Source of the DNA: Sacculina carcini
Lineage: Eukaryota > Arthropoda > Thecostraca > Sacculinidae
Length of the DNA: 64,000 bases
Direction: 5' to 3'
NCBI GenBank assembly: GCA_916048095.2
Contig: OU696594.1
Location: forward strand, 2,104,001-2,168,000
Shown here: positions 25,879-38,316 of the stretch, in pieces
Layout: each line of letters begins with the position of its first letter
Position numbering within the stretch: the stretch's first letter is position 1
Program-made: the position numbers and the translations under genes
Notes under the pieces: generated by a model
The model's database searches: none
What the model was told of the DNA's origin: nothing
Seen by the model: the letters and a program-made list of their open reading frames with translations, nothing else

Positions 25879-26586
25879 AGCTATTTCGGCCTTTTTGTTT
25901 TGGAATTATTTTTGTCTGCGACCCGGCTTCAGCAGCGGAGATGGTGCCTTCCAGCATCAGTAGCGGCCTACCAGCGGAGAACAGCGGTGGAGGTGCTCGG
26001 TGGCGTGTCAGGCTGGTGTGCAGGGGGACGGCAGTGCAGCATGATGCCGGCGGGAGGCAGCTGAGGAGCTGTGGCCGAGGGATGCTGGTCGTCTCGCCTG
26101 CACTGGTGTAAGGCACGTCGCCGGGCAACTACAGGATTGTCGGTGGAGGCGACGATCGCTCGTGGAGCATGCTGGTGCTGGACGGCAGGTGACAGAGAGG
26201 GGCTGCTGAAGCCGGAAGAAAACATGACGAACGACGGCGTCGGCGTGGCCTGTGTGAGCGGCGACGTCCCGGCTGTTTGCGGCAGGGTGCTGAAGAGCAC
26301 TAGAGTCGACGGGAGCATAGTGGGTGCTGGGGTCGAAGTGTTGTGCCCTGTCGCGGCAGCCGGTGATGAAGAGGACGGCAGGCTGCGGCGGAGCACTGAA
26401 GAGCACGGGCGGAGGCGGGAGCGTGGTGGACGCTGGGGCCTGACGTGTTGTGTTTCGCCGCAGCCAAGGTGTGTGCATCTGGTGGAGGCCGTCGTCTAAT
26501 TAGATTTTGGTTATTGGTTCATTTTTCCTGGCTTGCTTGGTTCGCGGTTTTTTGTTGATTTATGTTTCTTTAAAAACAGGTGGAGG

Positions 26587-27023
26587 TGTGGTTTAATCGT
26601 GTGTAGTGAGAGAGAGTGTGTGTGTGTGAAAGATTGTGAGTGCGTGAACGTGTTAGTGTGTCTATGTGTGATCGTGTATAGTTGAATTGTATATTGCGTG
26701 CGAGAGTGTGTGAGCGAGAGTGTCTAGTTGTTTCGGTGTGTGTGTGCAGTTGTTTCGGTGTGTGTGTGTGTGTGTGTGTGTATGCGTTTGTCGAGTATGC
26801 ATGTCCCGCGGCGGCGAGCGATTGACCGGCTCGCCGCTGATTGGTTGTTGCGGCGGGTGAGGATTGTGCGTGTGTGTGTGTGTGTGTGCTCCCGTGTGTC
26901 ACGGTGTGAGCTTGGAGTCGTGTTTGTGGTGCGATCGGAGGGTGACGTCCTGTAGGCGCGCGTGGGGCGGTGATGCCCACGCGCGCCTGTCTGTAATATA
27001 TTTTAGTTTCTGGTTTTGTTACA
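26587..27023 (+). repeat. TRIM 3' LTR
   Basis: 437 bp, nearly identical to the 5' LTR except for microsatellite length. Confidence 0.85.
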
Positions 27024-27570
27024 GATTTTTATTGTATCAATTGTTCCGCACGACGGGTGGATTTAAAAAAAGTGTTTTTTAGATCATTTTTTCAAATGGT
27101 TCATTTAAAAAAGGTAATATTTTTAAAAATAAAAATGTTTCGCGGGCAGCAACTATAGACAACAGAACGTTCAATTTCCCCTGTAGAATTAATCCATACA
27201 CAAAACCAATGGATTTGACTTCAAATATGAATTTTATTGTATGAATTGTTCCGCACGACGGGCGGGTGTAAAAAAAGTGTTTCCATTTTTTAGTTCATTT
27301 TTTCAAATGGTTCATTTGAAAAAAAAAAAATTTAAAAATAAAAATGGTGTTCGAGTTCTGAATCATTCCTCACGTCGGGCGGGTTTAAATATGAGGCGGG
27401 TTGAGTGAAAATATTTTGTCAAAATAAAATTAAAAATAATGAAATTTAGACCTTTTAATTGATTAAGGTTTTCATGACTTTGCCTTATTTATTTTTAATT
27501 TGCAATTTTTTTATGAATTGCTCCGCACAACGGGCGGGTTTTAATGCTAGTCTATATATATAAAAGAGAT

Positions 27571-27946
27571 TGTAACGCTTAGACTCCACAAGTATACAAA
27601 CACCGGCCACGGCGTGGAACAGAATAAGAATGTATTGCATTTCCTGCGGGCTTATATAGGGTCGGTCAGGTAATGTCGTGTCATCAGTTGATTGGTCCAC
27701 GTCAGCAGTAACACGGTCACACATACAGGACAAATCCGTCAATACACAAAGCGCGTAACATTACATTAATTTACAAACATTAATTAAGGCGATGATTCAT
27801 AAAAACATAATATTCAAACGTAACTAAATTAAATGATCACAAATCAATTCATAAAAAGAAACAACAAACAACCGCAGCTCACACACTCTCGATGAGGGAT
27901 GCCAATTGAGACCAATCTGGGTCACAAATTGTTGCCACTCACTATA
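27571..27946 (-). mobile_element. Solo LTR in Helitron head
   Basis: 376 bp with ends TGTAACGC...ACTATA on the plus strand, flanked by AGAT duplications (27567-27570 and 27947-27950). It splits the Helitron head motif that is intact at 11539 and 35896. A leftward TATATAAGCC promoter box near 27655 fits minus orientation, like the BEL-like LTRs. Confidence 0.72.
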
Positions 27947-28799
27947 AGATCCTCTGTGTGTGGGTGTGTGTGTCTGTGTGTCTGTGTGTCTGTCCAACCC
28001 TCCTTGGTCCATATTCTATTAGCTATTATTTGGCCAAATATAGGCCTACCCGCTAACAATTTATACCATCACGTTGAAAATTTTCTTGTCTACACTTTTG
28101 ATTAAGTTTTAAATTTCAAAAATGAAATCAAAAAAAGTTATAGCGGTGAAAAGACCAAATGAACCCTGAAAAATGCGAAAATTTTGGTCAATTTTCTGAA
28201 GACTACTCCTCCTAAACCAGCAATGGTACAACTATACAAATTATACAACTGTGTAGAAAATTTCTGTTCTACTCAACAAAGTATAATTTATACCCAAAAA
28301 TTAAATACAAAACAAGTAAAATTGAAAAAAAATCAATCTACATTCAAAATTTTATTTGAACTCCACCCGTCCGATTTTCTATACTTTTTTCTCTATTTCT
28401 CAAAAATTAATAATCACACATCTAAATAAATAATACCATCATGCTGGGAATTTTGTTTGCTACCACACGGTATAATTTTTCATTTTCCAAAGGGCATTAA
28501 AAAAAGTTACGGCGGTGTGAAGTGTAAATGACAAAAAAGCAAAAAGGCAAAATTAGCACAAAAAACGTGAATATTTTGGTCAATATTCCGCTATCTATTC
28601 TTCATAAACCAGCAATGGTAAAGCTATACAAATTATACTATTGTGTAGATAACTTTGTGTTCTACAAGAAATGTTATAATTTATACCCACAAATGATACA
28701 AAAAACGTGTACAATTGGCAAAATTCTCAAATACATCCAAAATTACACTTGAACACCGGGTGATTAAAATTAAATTATTTTTCTACCCATTTCTCAGGA

Positions 28800-31700
28800 A
28801 CTATTTGTCACACATTACAAGAAATTATACCATCGTGCTAGAAATGTTGTTTTCTACAATTCGAAATATTTGTAATTTTCCAAAGTGTATCTAAAGGAAG
28901 TTACGGCGGTGTAAATTCAGAAGGACATATTGCCAATTTGACAGCTATTATGCGCACTTGCGATTACACAGGAATATACTACTGTGTAGATAATTTTGTG
29001 TTCTACAAGAAAAGTTATAATTTATACCCACAAGTGATACAAAAAACGTGTAAAATTGGCAAAATTCGCAAATACATCCAAAATTACACTTGAACACCGG
29101 GTGACTAAAATTTATTCATTTTTCTACTATTTCTCAGTAACTGTTTGTTATAAATAAAAATAAATTATACTATCGTGCTAGAAATCTTGTTTTCTATAAT
29201 TCGGTATAATTTGTAATTTTACAAAGTATATCTGAAGGAAGTTACGGCGGTGTAAGTCAAAAGGACATATTGCCAATTTGACAGCTATTATGCGCACTTG
29301 CGATTACACAGGAATATACTACTGTGTAGATAATTTTGTGTTCTACAAGAAAAGTTATAATTTATACCCGCAAGTGATACAAAAAACGTGTAAAATTGGC
29401 AAAATTCGCAAATACATCCAAAATTACACTTGAACACCGGGTGACTAAAATTTATTCATTTTTCTACTATTTCTCAGTAACTGTTTGTTATACATAAAAA
29501 TAAATTATACTATCGTGCTAGAAATCTTGTTTTCTACAATTCGGTATAATTTGTAATTTTACAAAGTATATCTGAAGGAAGTTACGGCGGTGTAAGTCAA
29601 AAGGACATATTGCCAATTTGACAGCTATTATGCGCACTTGCGATTACACAGGAATATACTACTGTGTAGATAATTTTGTGTTCTACAAGAAAAGTTATAA
29701 TTTATACCCACAAATGATACAAAAAACGTGTAAAATTGGCAAAATTATCAAATACATCCAAAACTACACTTGAACACCGGCGACTAAAATAAATTAATTT
29801 TTTTACCATTTCACAGTAACTATTTGTTACACGTAGAAATAAATTATACCATCGTGCTAGAAATCTCGTTTTCTACAATGCGGTATAATTTGTAATTTTC
29901 CAAAGTGTATCTGAAGGAAGTTACAGCGGTGTAAAGTCAAAAGCACATATTTCGAATTTGACAGCTATTATGCGCACTTGCGATTACACAGGAATATACA
30001 CCGATTTAATTTCACTGAAGCGCAATTCAGAAAATTTCTGTTTTACTCAACAAAGTATAATTTATACCCAAAAATTAAATATAAAACATGTAAAATGGAA
30101 AAAAAATCAATCTACATTCAAAATTTTATTTGAACTCCACCCGTCCGATTTCCTATACTTTTTTCTCTATTTCTCAAAAATTAATAATCACACATCTAAA
30201 TAAATAATACCATCATGCTGGGAATTTTGTTTGCTACAACACGGTATAATTTTTCATTTTCCAAAGTGTATTAAAAAAGTTACGGCGGTGTGAAGTGTAA
30301 ATGACAAAAAAGCAAAAAGGCAAAATTAGCACAAAAACGTGAATATTTTGGTCAATATTCCGCTATCTATTCCTCATAAACCAGCAATGGTACAGCTATA
30401 AAAATTATACTATTGTGTAGATAACTTTGTGTTCTACAAGAAAAGTTATAATTTATACCCACAAATGATACAAAAAACGTGTACAATTGGCAAAATTCTC
30501 AAATACATCCAAAATTACACTTGAACACCGGGTGATTAAAATTAAATTATTTTTCTACCCATTTCTCAGGAACTATTTGTCACACATTACAAGAAATTAT
30601 ACCATCGTGCTAGAAATGTTGTTTTCTACAATTCGAAATAATTTGTAATTTTCCAAAGTGTATCTAAAGGAAGTTACGGCGGTGTAAATTCAAAAGGACA
30701 TATTGCCAATTTGACAGCTATTATGCGCACTTGCGATTACACAGGAATATACTACTGTGTAGATAATTTTGTGTTCTACAAGAAAAGTTATAATTTATAC
30801 CCACAAGTGATACAAAAAACGTGTAAAATTGGCAAAATTCGCAAATACATCCAAAATTACACTTGAACACCGGGTGACTAAAATTTATTCATTTTTCTAC
30901 TATTTCTCAGTAACTGTTTGTTATACATAAAAATAAATTATACTATCGTGCTAGAAATCTTGTTTTCTACAATTCGGTATAATTTGTAATTTTACAAAGT
31001 ATATCTGAAGGAAGTTACGGCGGTGTAAGTCAAAAGGACATATTGCCAATTTGACAGCTATTATGCGCACTTGCGATTACACAGGAATATACTACTGTGT
31101 AGATAATTTTGTGTTCTACAAGAAAAGTTATAATTTATACCCACAAATGATACAAAAAACGTGTAAAATTGGCAAAATTATCAAATACATCCAAAACTAC
31201 ACTTGAACACCGGCGACTAAAATAAATTAAATTTTTTACTCTTTCACAGTAACTATTTGTTACACGTAGAAATAAATTATACCATCGTGCTAGAAATCTC
31301 GTTTTCTACAATGCGGTATAATTTGTAATTTTCCAAAGTGTATCTGAAGGAAGTTACAGCGGTGTAAAGTCAAAAGCACATATTTCGAATTTGACAGCTA
31401 TTATGCGCACTTGCGATTACACAGGAATATACACCGATTTAATTTCACTGAAGCGCAATTCAACAAATTTCTGTTTTACTCAACAAAGTATAATTTATAC
31501 CCAAAAATTAAATATAAAACATGTAAAATGGAAAAAAAATCAATCTACATTCAAAATTTTATTTGAACTCCACCCGTCCGATTTCCTATACTTTTTTCTC
31601 TATTTCTCAAAAATTAATAATCACACATCTAAATAAATAATACCATCATGCTGGGAATTTTGTTTGCTACAACACGGTATATTTTTTCATTTTCCAAAGT

Positions 31701-32530
31701 GTATTAAAAAAGTTACGGCGGTGTGAAGTGTAAATGACAAAAAAGCAAAAAGGCAAAATTAGCACAAAAACGTGAATATTTTGGTCAATATTCCGCTATC
31801 TATTCCTCATAAACCAGCAATGGTACAGCTATAAAAATTATACTATTGTGTAGATAACTTTGTGTTCTACAAGAAAAGTTATAATTTATACCCACAAATG
31901 ATACAAAAAACGTGTACAATTGGCAAAATTCTCAAATACATCCAAAATTACACTTGAACACCGGGTGATTAAAATTAATTTATTTTTCTACCCATTTCTC
32001 CGGAAATATTTGTCACACATTACAATAAATTATACCATCGTGCTAGAAATCTTGTTTTCTACAATACGGTATAATTTTTAATTTTCCAAAGTGTATCTAA
32101 AGGAAGTTACGGCGGTGTAAAGTCAAAAGGACATATTGCCAATTTGACAGCTATTATGCGCACTTGCGATTACACAGGAATATACTACTGTGTAGATAAT
32201 TTTGTGTTCTACAAGATAAGTTATAATTTATACCCACAAATGATACAAAACACGTGTAAAATTGGCAAAATTCTCAAATACATCCAAAACTACACTTGAA
32301 AACCGGGCGACTAAAATAAATTAATTTTTCTACTATTTCACAGTAACTATTTGTTACACGAGGAAATAAATTATACCATCGTGCTAGAAATCTCGTTTTC
32401 TACAATACGGTATAATTTGTAATTTTCCAAAGTGTATCTGAAGGAAGTTACAGCGGTGTAAAGTCAAAAGCACATATTTCCAATTTGACAGCTATTATGC
32501 GCACTTGCGATTACACAGGAATATACACCG
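28800..32530 (+). repeat. 341-bp monomers in a higher-order array
   Basis: Anchors near 28938, 29279, 29619, 29959, 30713, 31054, 31395, 32147 and 32487. Runs of 340-341-bp spacing alternate with ~753-bp gaps that contain a diverged monomer. The block from about 29958 repeats at about 31391, a higher-order period of about 1433 bp. Confidence 0.85.
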
Positions 32531-33127
32531 ATTAAATTTCACTGAAGCTCAATCGCAATTCAGAATGCATCATATTAGCTCCAAGCATGGATGGTATGGT
32601 TTTATTGGGTACAGTTTAATTAATGCTACTCTATACTGAATAGAAAGGCATTATTGTCCTCAATATTTACACATGAATTGTTTCGCCCGACGGGCGGGTA
32701 AAATACTACTGGGAAAAAAGTTAACTACTCAAGTTGCATAAGGATATGGGTTGTAATATCATGCAATGCCAACTATATGAATATGCTGTGTTAGCGGACG
32801 CATAAATCTGGAATTATAGAGATGACAGAAGGTTTCATTGTTCTGATAGTGTTACACTTCTGAATTACTACACACGAAGGATGGGTGTGAACTTGAGCAG
32901 TGTTGAGGAAAAAAACTTCGTCAATAATTAAAACAAGAATTTACAAATTTATATTTTTCTATTGGATAAGCTTTTTGCTTTTTGATTCATTATATTCTAT
33001 TTATAGTTCCGCACGACGGGCGGGTTTAAATACGAGGCAGTTCGAGGGAAAATATTTTGCCACATCTAAAATAAAAACATTCACATTTAGACTTTTCTAT
33101 TGGTTAAGACTTTTTATGGGTCTAAGC

Positions 33128-33382
33128 CAGTGAATCTCAAACCCGCGGCACGCGTGCCGCATGCGGCACAGTAAGGGTCTGAGTGCGGCACAGCTAGCAC
33201 CAACCGATCAGCCAGTTGAAAAATATACTTCATAAAACAAGACGATAGCATTATTAATATGGAATTGATGAAAAAACATTCAGAATATCAATACTGCAAA
33301 ATGGCTATAAAAACGATAAAGTAAAAAATTAGAAAAATGCTGGACTCGAACCCTAAACCTCGCAAGATGATGACAGCGACTA
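33128..33382 (+). mobile_element. hAT deletion derivative (left end only)
   Basis: It matches 14793-15046 from the TIR (CAGTGAATCTCAA) onward, then jumps to sequence matching beyond 16347. The transposase, the right TIR and some flank are gone, so the deletion happened after insertion. Confidence 0.82.
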
Positions 33383-33685
33383 AACTGAAACTGACAACTA
33401 CTGAAACTCTTTGCCGATGAAAACTTGTGTTTGAGCAAAAACATTTTCGAGCACGACCTTGGTTGTTTTTTATATTTATTTTTATATTAATTAACGTGTG
33501 TATATACCTTTTTGAGCACCAGAAAGGAAACCAATTTCAAACCTCATTATTCCATGTGTGCCCTAAAGTGACTACAACAAAAAACAGCTGACATATAATA
33601 TATTCATGTAAAATAGGTGTTTTCTGTATATATAAATGTGCTGTGTTTTTACACTACGCCACAAAAGATTCTATTTTTAGACGCA

Positions 33686-33843
33686 GTGGCTTGGAAATAC
33701 CTGGAAAAAACATCAAAACAACTGTGTGTGGAAGTCATGTGCTTAGCACTTGTGTGCAGCTGCAGCTTGCAAAATTCACGTGCCAAGCACATGACTTCCA
33801 CACACAGTTGTTTTGATGTTTTTTCCAGGTATTTCCAAGCCAC
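33686..33843. repeat. Long perfect inverted repeat
   Basis: Arms 33686-33744 and 33785-33843 are exact complements (59 bp) around a 40-bp spacer. Paralogue of 16639-16797. Confidence 0.88.
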
Positions 33844-34436
33844 CGCGTTACGTCTTTACTTAAAAAATAATCACTAGCTTGGGGTTGAGTTTGTGTCGGG
33901 TTGAGTTTGTGTGTGAGGTACTAGAAAATATAAGCATTATAAGTGTTTGCTATGTGTATCTTCTGGTCCCAAGTTATTTCATCATTTTGCTTCTTCTTTA
34001 CCCTCTTATGTAATCTGTCCATAATGTGTAGTTGGTTTAGGATATAAAGGCCGAATTGGGGGTATGCAGCTTTGGATCTGGTTTGTGGCCAGACAAAGCT
34101 GCACGTCTACTTAATTTTGTGGTTAGACCATTTTTGGCAGAGAGTGATCTGGGCTATTTTCCAAAAAAATTCCACACGTGTCAAATTTGAAACTTTGACG
34201 CTTTCGAAAAAGAATGAATATGTTTTGCAAATAAATTCATGTGAAACGAAACATGCAAGCATGTATTGGACTGTCTGTAAAATTGCGGTCTTTTTCAGTT
34301 TCTGAACTTTTCACACTCAACAGAATTTGCTAGGATACAAAACCGGTTTAAAGCCTGGCTGTCCCATGTGTACATGAATTAAATACGATATAAGCTAACT
34401 CACATATATTATACATCGATGTTCTAAATAGTATAC

Positions 34437-34484
<48 letters not shown>

Positions 34485-34488
<4 letters not shown>

Positions 34489-35641
34489 ACTGCGAACAAT
34501 ACAATGTGGAGTGCCCCAGGGTTCTGTATTAGGTCCTACTCTCTTCTTGATATATATAAATGATATCTTCAGTGTGGCAAAAAATTGCTAAATAATAGTA
34601 TTCGCTGACGATACAAATTTGTTTTCCAAGGACAAATGTGCCAATAATTTGTACGGAAAAATCAATTCAGAAGTAGCAAGCATACACAATTGGTTCATCT
34701 CCAACAAACTCACAGTGAACATTGCAAAATCCTGTCATGTATTATTCAATAGAAGGGCTCGCTGTCAAGTCGGTACCGTAAAATTAGGGAGCTCAGTCAT
34801 CGAGAAGAGTGAAAAAACAAAATTTCTAGGAGTCATCCTTGACAGCTCTCTGAACTGGAAAGAACAAATACATAAAGTGTCTTCCAATCTGAGCAAAATT
34901 AATTTTATATTGAGTAAAACTAGGAATATATTCGATAAAAAAATAAATATACAGTTATACAACACGCTGTTTAAACCACATATGCAATACTGTTGCGAAA
35001 CATGGGGAAATACGTTCACAACAAACTTGGAACCAATAAGAATCGCCCAAAGAAGAGCATTGAGAATAATAATGAATAAACACTTACATGAGCGTTCTAC
35101 TCCATTGTTCAAACAACTGAACATTATGAAATTTGACGACCTGATCAAATACAATACTTTAATGAAAATGTTCAATGCATTCCAAACTCGTCTTCCGAAG
35201 AATATACAAAATAACTTCGAAGTAAATCCCAGGCATGTGGACAAATTTGCGGTTCCTTTTGCACGCACAAAAACAAGAGACCTGACACTTTTTCATCAAG
35301 GAATCCGACTTTGGAACCAATTAGCAAGTCCAATCAAAATGTCCCAATCGATGTCAGCTTTCAAGAAAATAGTAAGAACACAATATATTCAAACTTATTA
35401 TTGATACACATGCTGCTTATGCGTATGGGAACATCTTAACAGTGTGGCATGATGAAAAAGCTTTCATTTTTATTATTAGTTGTATATGTTATATATGTTA
35501 ATGTATATTGTATGTTGAAAAGGGGCAGTACAAGCCTCCAGGCTTCATATGCCCAGCCATCCTACATTGCAACTTATCAGGTATTTTGTGAGTGAATGTT
35601 TGTGTTATGTTGGGTTTGGCAAATATATGATGATGATGATG
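34485..35641 (+). mobile_element. 5'-truncated LINE with (ATG)n tail
   Basis: It begins inside a (TA)n run and ends with an ATGATGATG tail at 35641. The same site without it is seen at about 17400-17430, so both borders are defined. The element holds the last third of an ORF2. Confidence 0.85.
34490..35404 (+). pseudogene. LINE reverse transcriptase, C-terminal part
   Basis: RT motifs in order: [11 protein letters not shown] (34505), then FADDTN near 34600, then a thumb-type block (KFLGVILDSSLNW), and the C-terminal region (GIRLWNQLASPIKMS). A single in-frame TAA at 34589 separates the first block from FADD; from 34619 the frame is open for 261 codons. This type of RT primes cDNA at the nicked target. 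It looks like a CR1/jockey-group enzyme of a different family from the LINEs at 50 and 57 kb. The endonuclease and most RT fingers are absent through 5' truncation. Confidence 0.85.
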
Positions 35642-35895
35642 AATTGTTAACTGGGCGTTCATTCTTATCATAAATACTTTTCAACATGTAAAAGAGCTTA
35701 AAAATATTATTATATTTTGCGTGTGTTCTCGAATTGCTGTCCGTTTTGCTGTAGACTCGAAACACAATGAAATTATTCGTACATTCACGTTGAATGCCTG
35801 TACTCAACTACTGACTGAGTGCTGCAGGCTTCAGTGCGTGAACTGTGTCTTTTAGGCATCCCCATAAATATAAGTGTTAAAATCAGCTATATATA

Positions 35896-37385
35896 TCTAT
35901 ATATATAAAACAGATCCTCTGTGTGTGTGTCTGTCTGATTGTCTGTCCCACCCTCCTTGGTCCATTTTCTGCAAGCTGCTTCTCGGTAACCACTTGGTGT
36001 ACCCGCTAACAATTGATACCATTACGTTGCAAATTTTCTTGGCTACACGATAGGCTACATTTAAGCTACATTACCACTGTGTAGAAAATATTCTTTTCTA
36101 CTCGGTAGGCTATAATTCATATTCAAAAATTAAATATAAACTACGTAAATATGACAAAATTTCAGTCTACATTCAAAAATATATTCAAACTCGACGCGTC
36201 CGATTTTCTATACTTTTTTCCCTATTTCTCAACAACTAACTATGACACGTCTAAACCAATTATATCATCATACTGGAAATTTTGTCATCTACAACACGGT
36301 ATAAATTTTAATTTTCCAAAGTGTATTAAAAAAATTTAAGGCCGTGTGAAGTCAAAATGACAAAGTCAAAAATGCAAAATTAGCACTGAAAAACGCGAAT
36401 ATTTTGGTCAATATTCCGCTATCTATTTCTCATAAACCAGCAATGGTACAGCTATAAAAATTATACTATTGTGTAGATAATTTTGTGTTCTACAAGAAAA
36501 GTTATAATTTATACCCACAAGTGATACAAAAAACGTGTAAAATTGGCAAAATTCTCAAATACATCCAAAGTTACACTTGAACACCGGGTGACTAAAATTA
36601 ATTCATTTTTCTACTATTTCTCAGTAACTATTTGTCACACATCAAAATTAATTATACCATCGTGCTAGAAATTTTGTTGTCTACAATACGGTATAATTCT
36701 AAATTTTCCAAAGTGTATCTGAAGGAAGTTACGGCGGTGTAAAGTCAAAAGAACATATTGCCAATTTGACAGCTATTATGCGCACTTGCGATTACACAGG
36801 AATATACTACTGTGTAGAGAATCTTGTGTTCTACAAGAAAAGTTATCATTTATACCCACAAATGATACAGAACACGTGTAAAATTGGCGAAATTCTCAAA
36901 TACATCCAAAATTACACTTGAACACCGGGCGAATATAATTAATTCATTTTTCTACTATTTCTCAGTAACTATTTGTTACACGTAGAAATAAATTATACCA
37001 TCGTGCTAGAAATCTCGTTTTCTACAATACGGTATAATTTGTAATTTTCCAAAGTGTATCTGAAGGAAGTTACAGCGGTGAAAAGTCAAAAGCACATATT
37101 TCCAATTTGACAGCTATTATGAGCACTTGCGATTACACAGGAATATACACCGATTAAATTTCACTGAAGCCCAATCGCAATTCAGAATGCATCATATTAG
37201 CTCCAAGCATGGATGGTGTGGTTTTATTGGGTACAGTTTAATTAATGCTACACTATACTGAATAGAAAGGCTTTATTGTCCTCAATATTTACACATGAAT
37301 TGTATCGCCAGACGGGCGGGTAAAATACTACCGGGAAAAAAGTTAACTACTCAAGTTGCATAAGGATATGGGTTGTAATATCATG
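35896..37385 (+). mobile_element. Helitron 5' part, truncated
   Basis: It starts TC at 35896 and matches 17678 onward without the LTR insertions. Monomer anchors are near 36768 and 37108. It is cut near 37385, where Helitron sequence continues in inverted orientation. Confidence 0.75.
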
Positions 37386-38250
37386 CCATGCCATGTCAAA
37401 TCGGCAATATGTCCTTTTGACTTTACACCGCCGTAACTTCCTTTAGATACACTTTGGAAAATTACAAATTATACCGTATTGTAAAAAACAAGATTTCTAG
37501 CACGATGGTATAATTAATTTTATGTGTAACAAATAGTTATTGAGAAATGGTAGAAAAATGAATTAATTTTAGTCGCCCGGTGTTCAAGTGTAATTTTGGA
37601 TGTATTTGAGAATTTTGCCAATTTTACACGTTTTTTGTATCATTTGTGGGTATAAATTATAACTTTTCTTGTAGAACACAAAATTATCTACACAATAGTA
37701 TAATTTTTATAGCTGTATTTTTTTTTTGACTTTGTCATTTACACTTCACACCGCCGTAACTTTTTTAATACACTTTGTAAAATTAAAAATTATACCGTGT
37801 TGTATCAAACTAAATTTCCAGCATGATGGTAATTTATTTAGTTGTGTGATAATTAGTTTTTGAAAAATACAGAAAAAAGTATAGAAAATCGGACGCTTGG
37901 AGTTTAAATATTATTTTGAATGTAGATTGAATTTGTTTTGATTTGACTCGTTTTATATTCATTTTTGGGTATCAATTACTGTTTGTTGAGTAGAACAGGA
38001 AACTTTCTACACAGTGGTATATTTTTTATAGTTGTACCATTGCTGGTTTAGGAGGAGTAGTCTTCATAAAATTGACCAAAATGTTTGCATTTTTCAGGGT
38101 TCATTTTGTTTTTTCACCGCTATAACTTTTTTTGGTTTTGTTTTTAAAGTTTAAAATTTAGCATATCGTGTAGACAAGAACATTTACAACGTAATGGTAT
38201 AAATTTTTAGCGAGTAGATTGAGTGGTGGTTGACAATTAGTTGATAGAAA
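37386..38250 (-). mobile_element. Helitron 5' part, inverted
   Basis: Reverse complement of Helitron monomers and the region just inside the Helitron head. It is interrupted at 38250 by the retroelement stack, and a further monomer piece follows that stack at 43276. Confidence 0.7.
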
Positions 38251-38298
38251 ATGTTATCGTTCAATAAAAACAAGCCTGGAATAATAAAAAAAAAAAAA
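38251..38298 (+). mobile_element. Retroelement R0: 48-bp 3' end with poly(A)
   Basis: It matches the last ~35 bp of the element at 40288-43224, including AATAAA, then about 13 A. It is the most 5'-truncated copy of the stack. It is followed by a spacer with two CGTTTGA units (38299-38316). Confidence 0.85.
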
Positions 38299-38316
38299 AC
38301 GTTTGACGTTTGACGT

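Larger units (their letters stand above)
25454..27023 (+). mobile_element. Miniature LTR retrotransposon (TRIM-like)
   Basis: LTRs at 25454-25878 and 26587-27023 (TGTGGT...GTTACA) flank only 708 bp of internal sequence. Perfect 5-bp duplications GATTT lie at 25449-25453 and 27024-27028. A purine-rich tract (AAAACAGGTGGAGG) sits just before the right LTR, giving plus orientation. The GC-rich internal part has a 142-codon open frame (26071-26499) with no recognised domain. Reverse transcription and integration must have come from another element. Confidence 0.85.
17678..27550 (+). mobile_element. Helitron interrupted by two LTR elements
   Basis: It starts TC at 17678 (TCTATATATATATATAAAAC) and ends with hairpin plus CTAG at 27550. 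Helitron sequence occupies 17678-17789, 22630-25453 and 27024-27550. Two 341-bp-type anchors are near 23393 and 23736, and 23740-25445 parallels 8750-10450. A shorter copy without either LTR element follows at 35896. Confidence 0.8.
27551..35895 (+). mobile_element. Helitron, second unit of the array
   Basis: It starts TCTATATATATAAAAGAG right after CTAG at 27550. The plan matches 11539-17677: head, diverged monomers, 341-bp monomers, spacer, hairpin modules, hAT remnant, long inverted repeat, unnamed tail. It is interrupted by a solo LTR (27571-27946) and a LINE (34485-35641). The monomer array is longer here. Confidence 0.77.

Noticed and set aside
25545..26500. Several overlapping long ORFs on both strands
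   Set aside because: GC-rich LTR and TRIM internal sequence; no recognised protein. Kept only as a note under the element.
13000..32530. CRISPR-like array
   Set aside because: Monomers are 341 bp and contiguous, in a eukaryotic Helitron; there are no short repeats with unique spacers.
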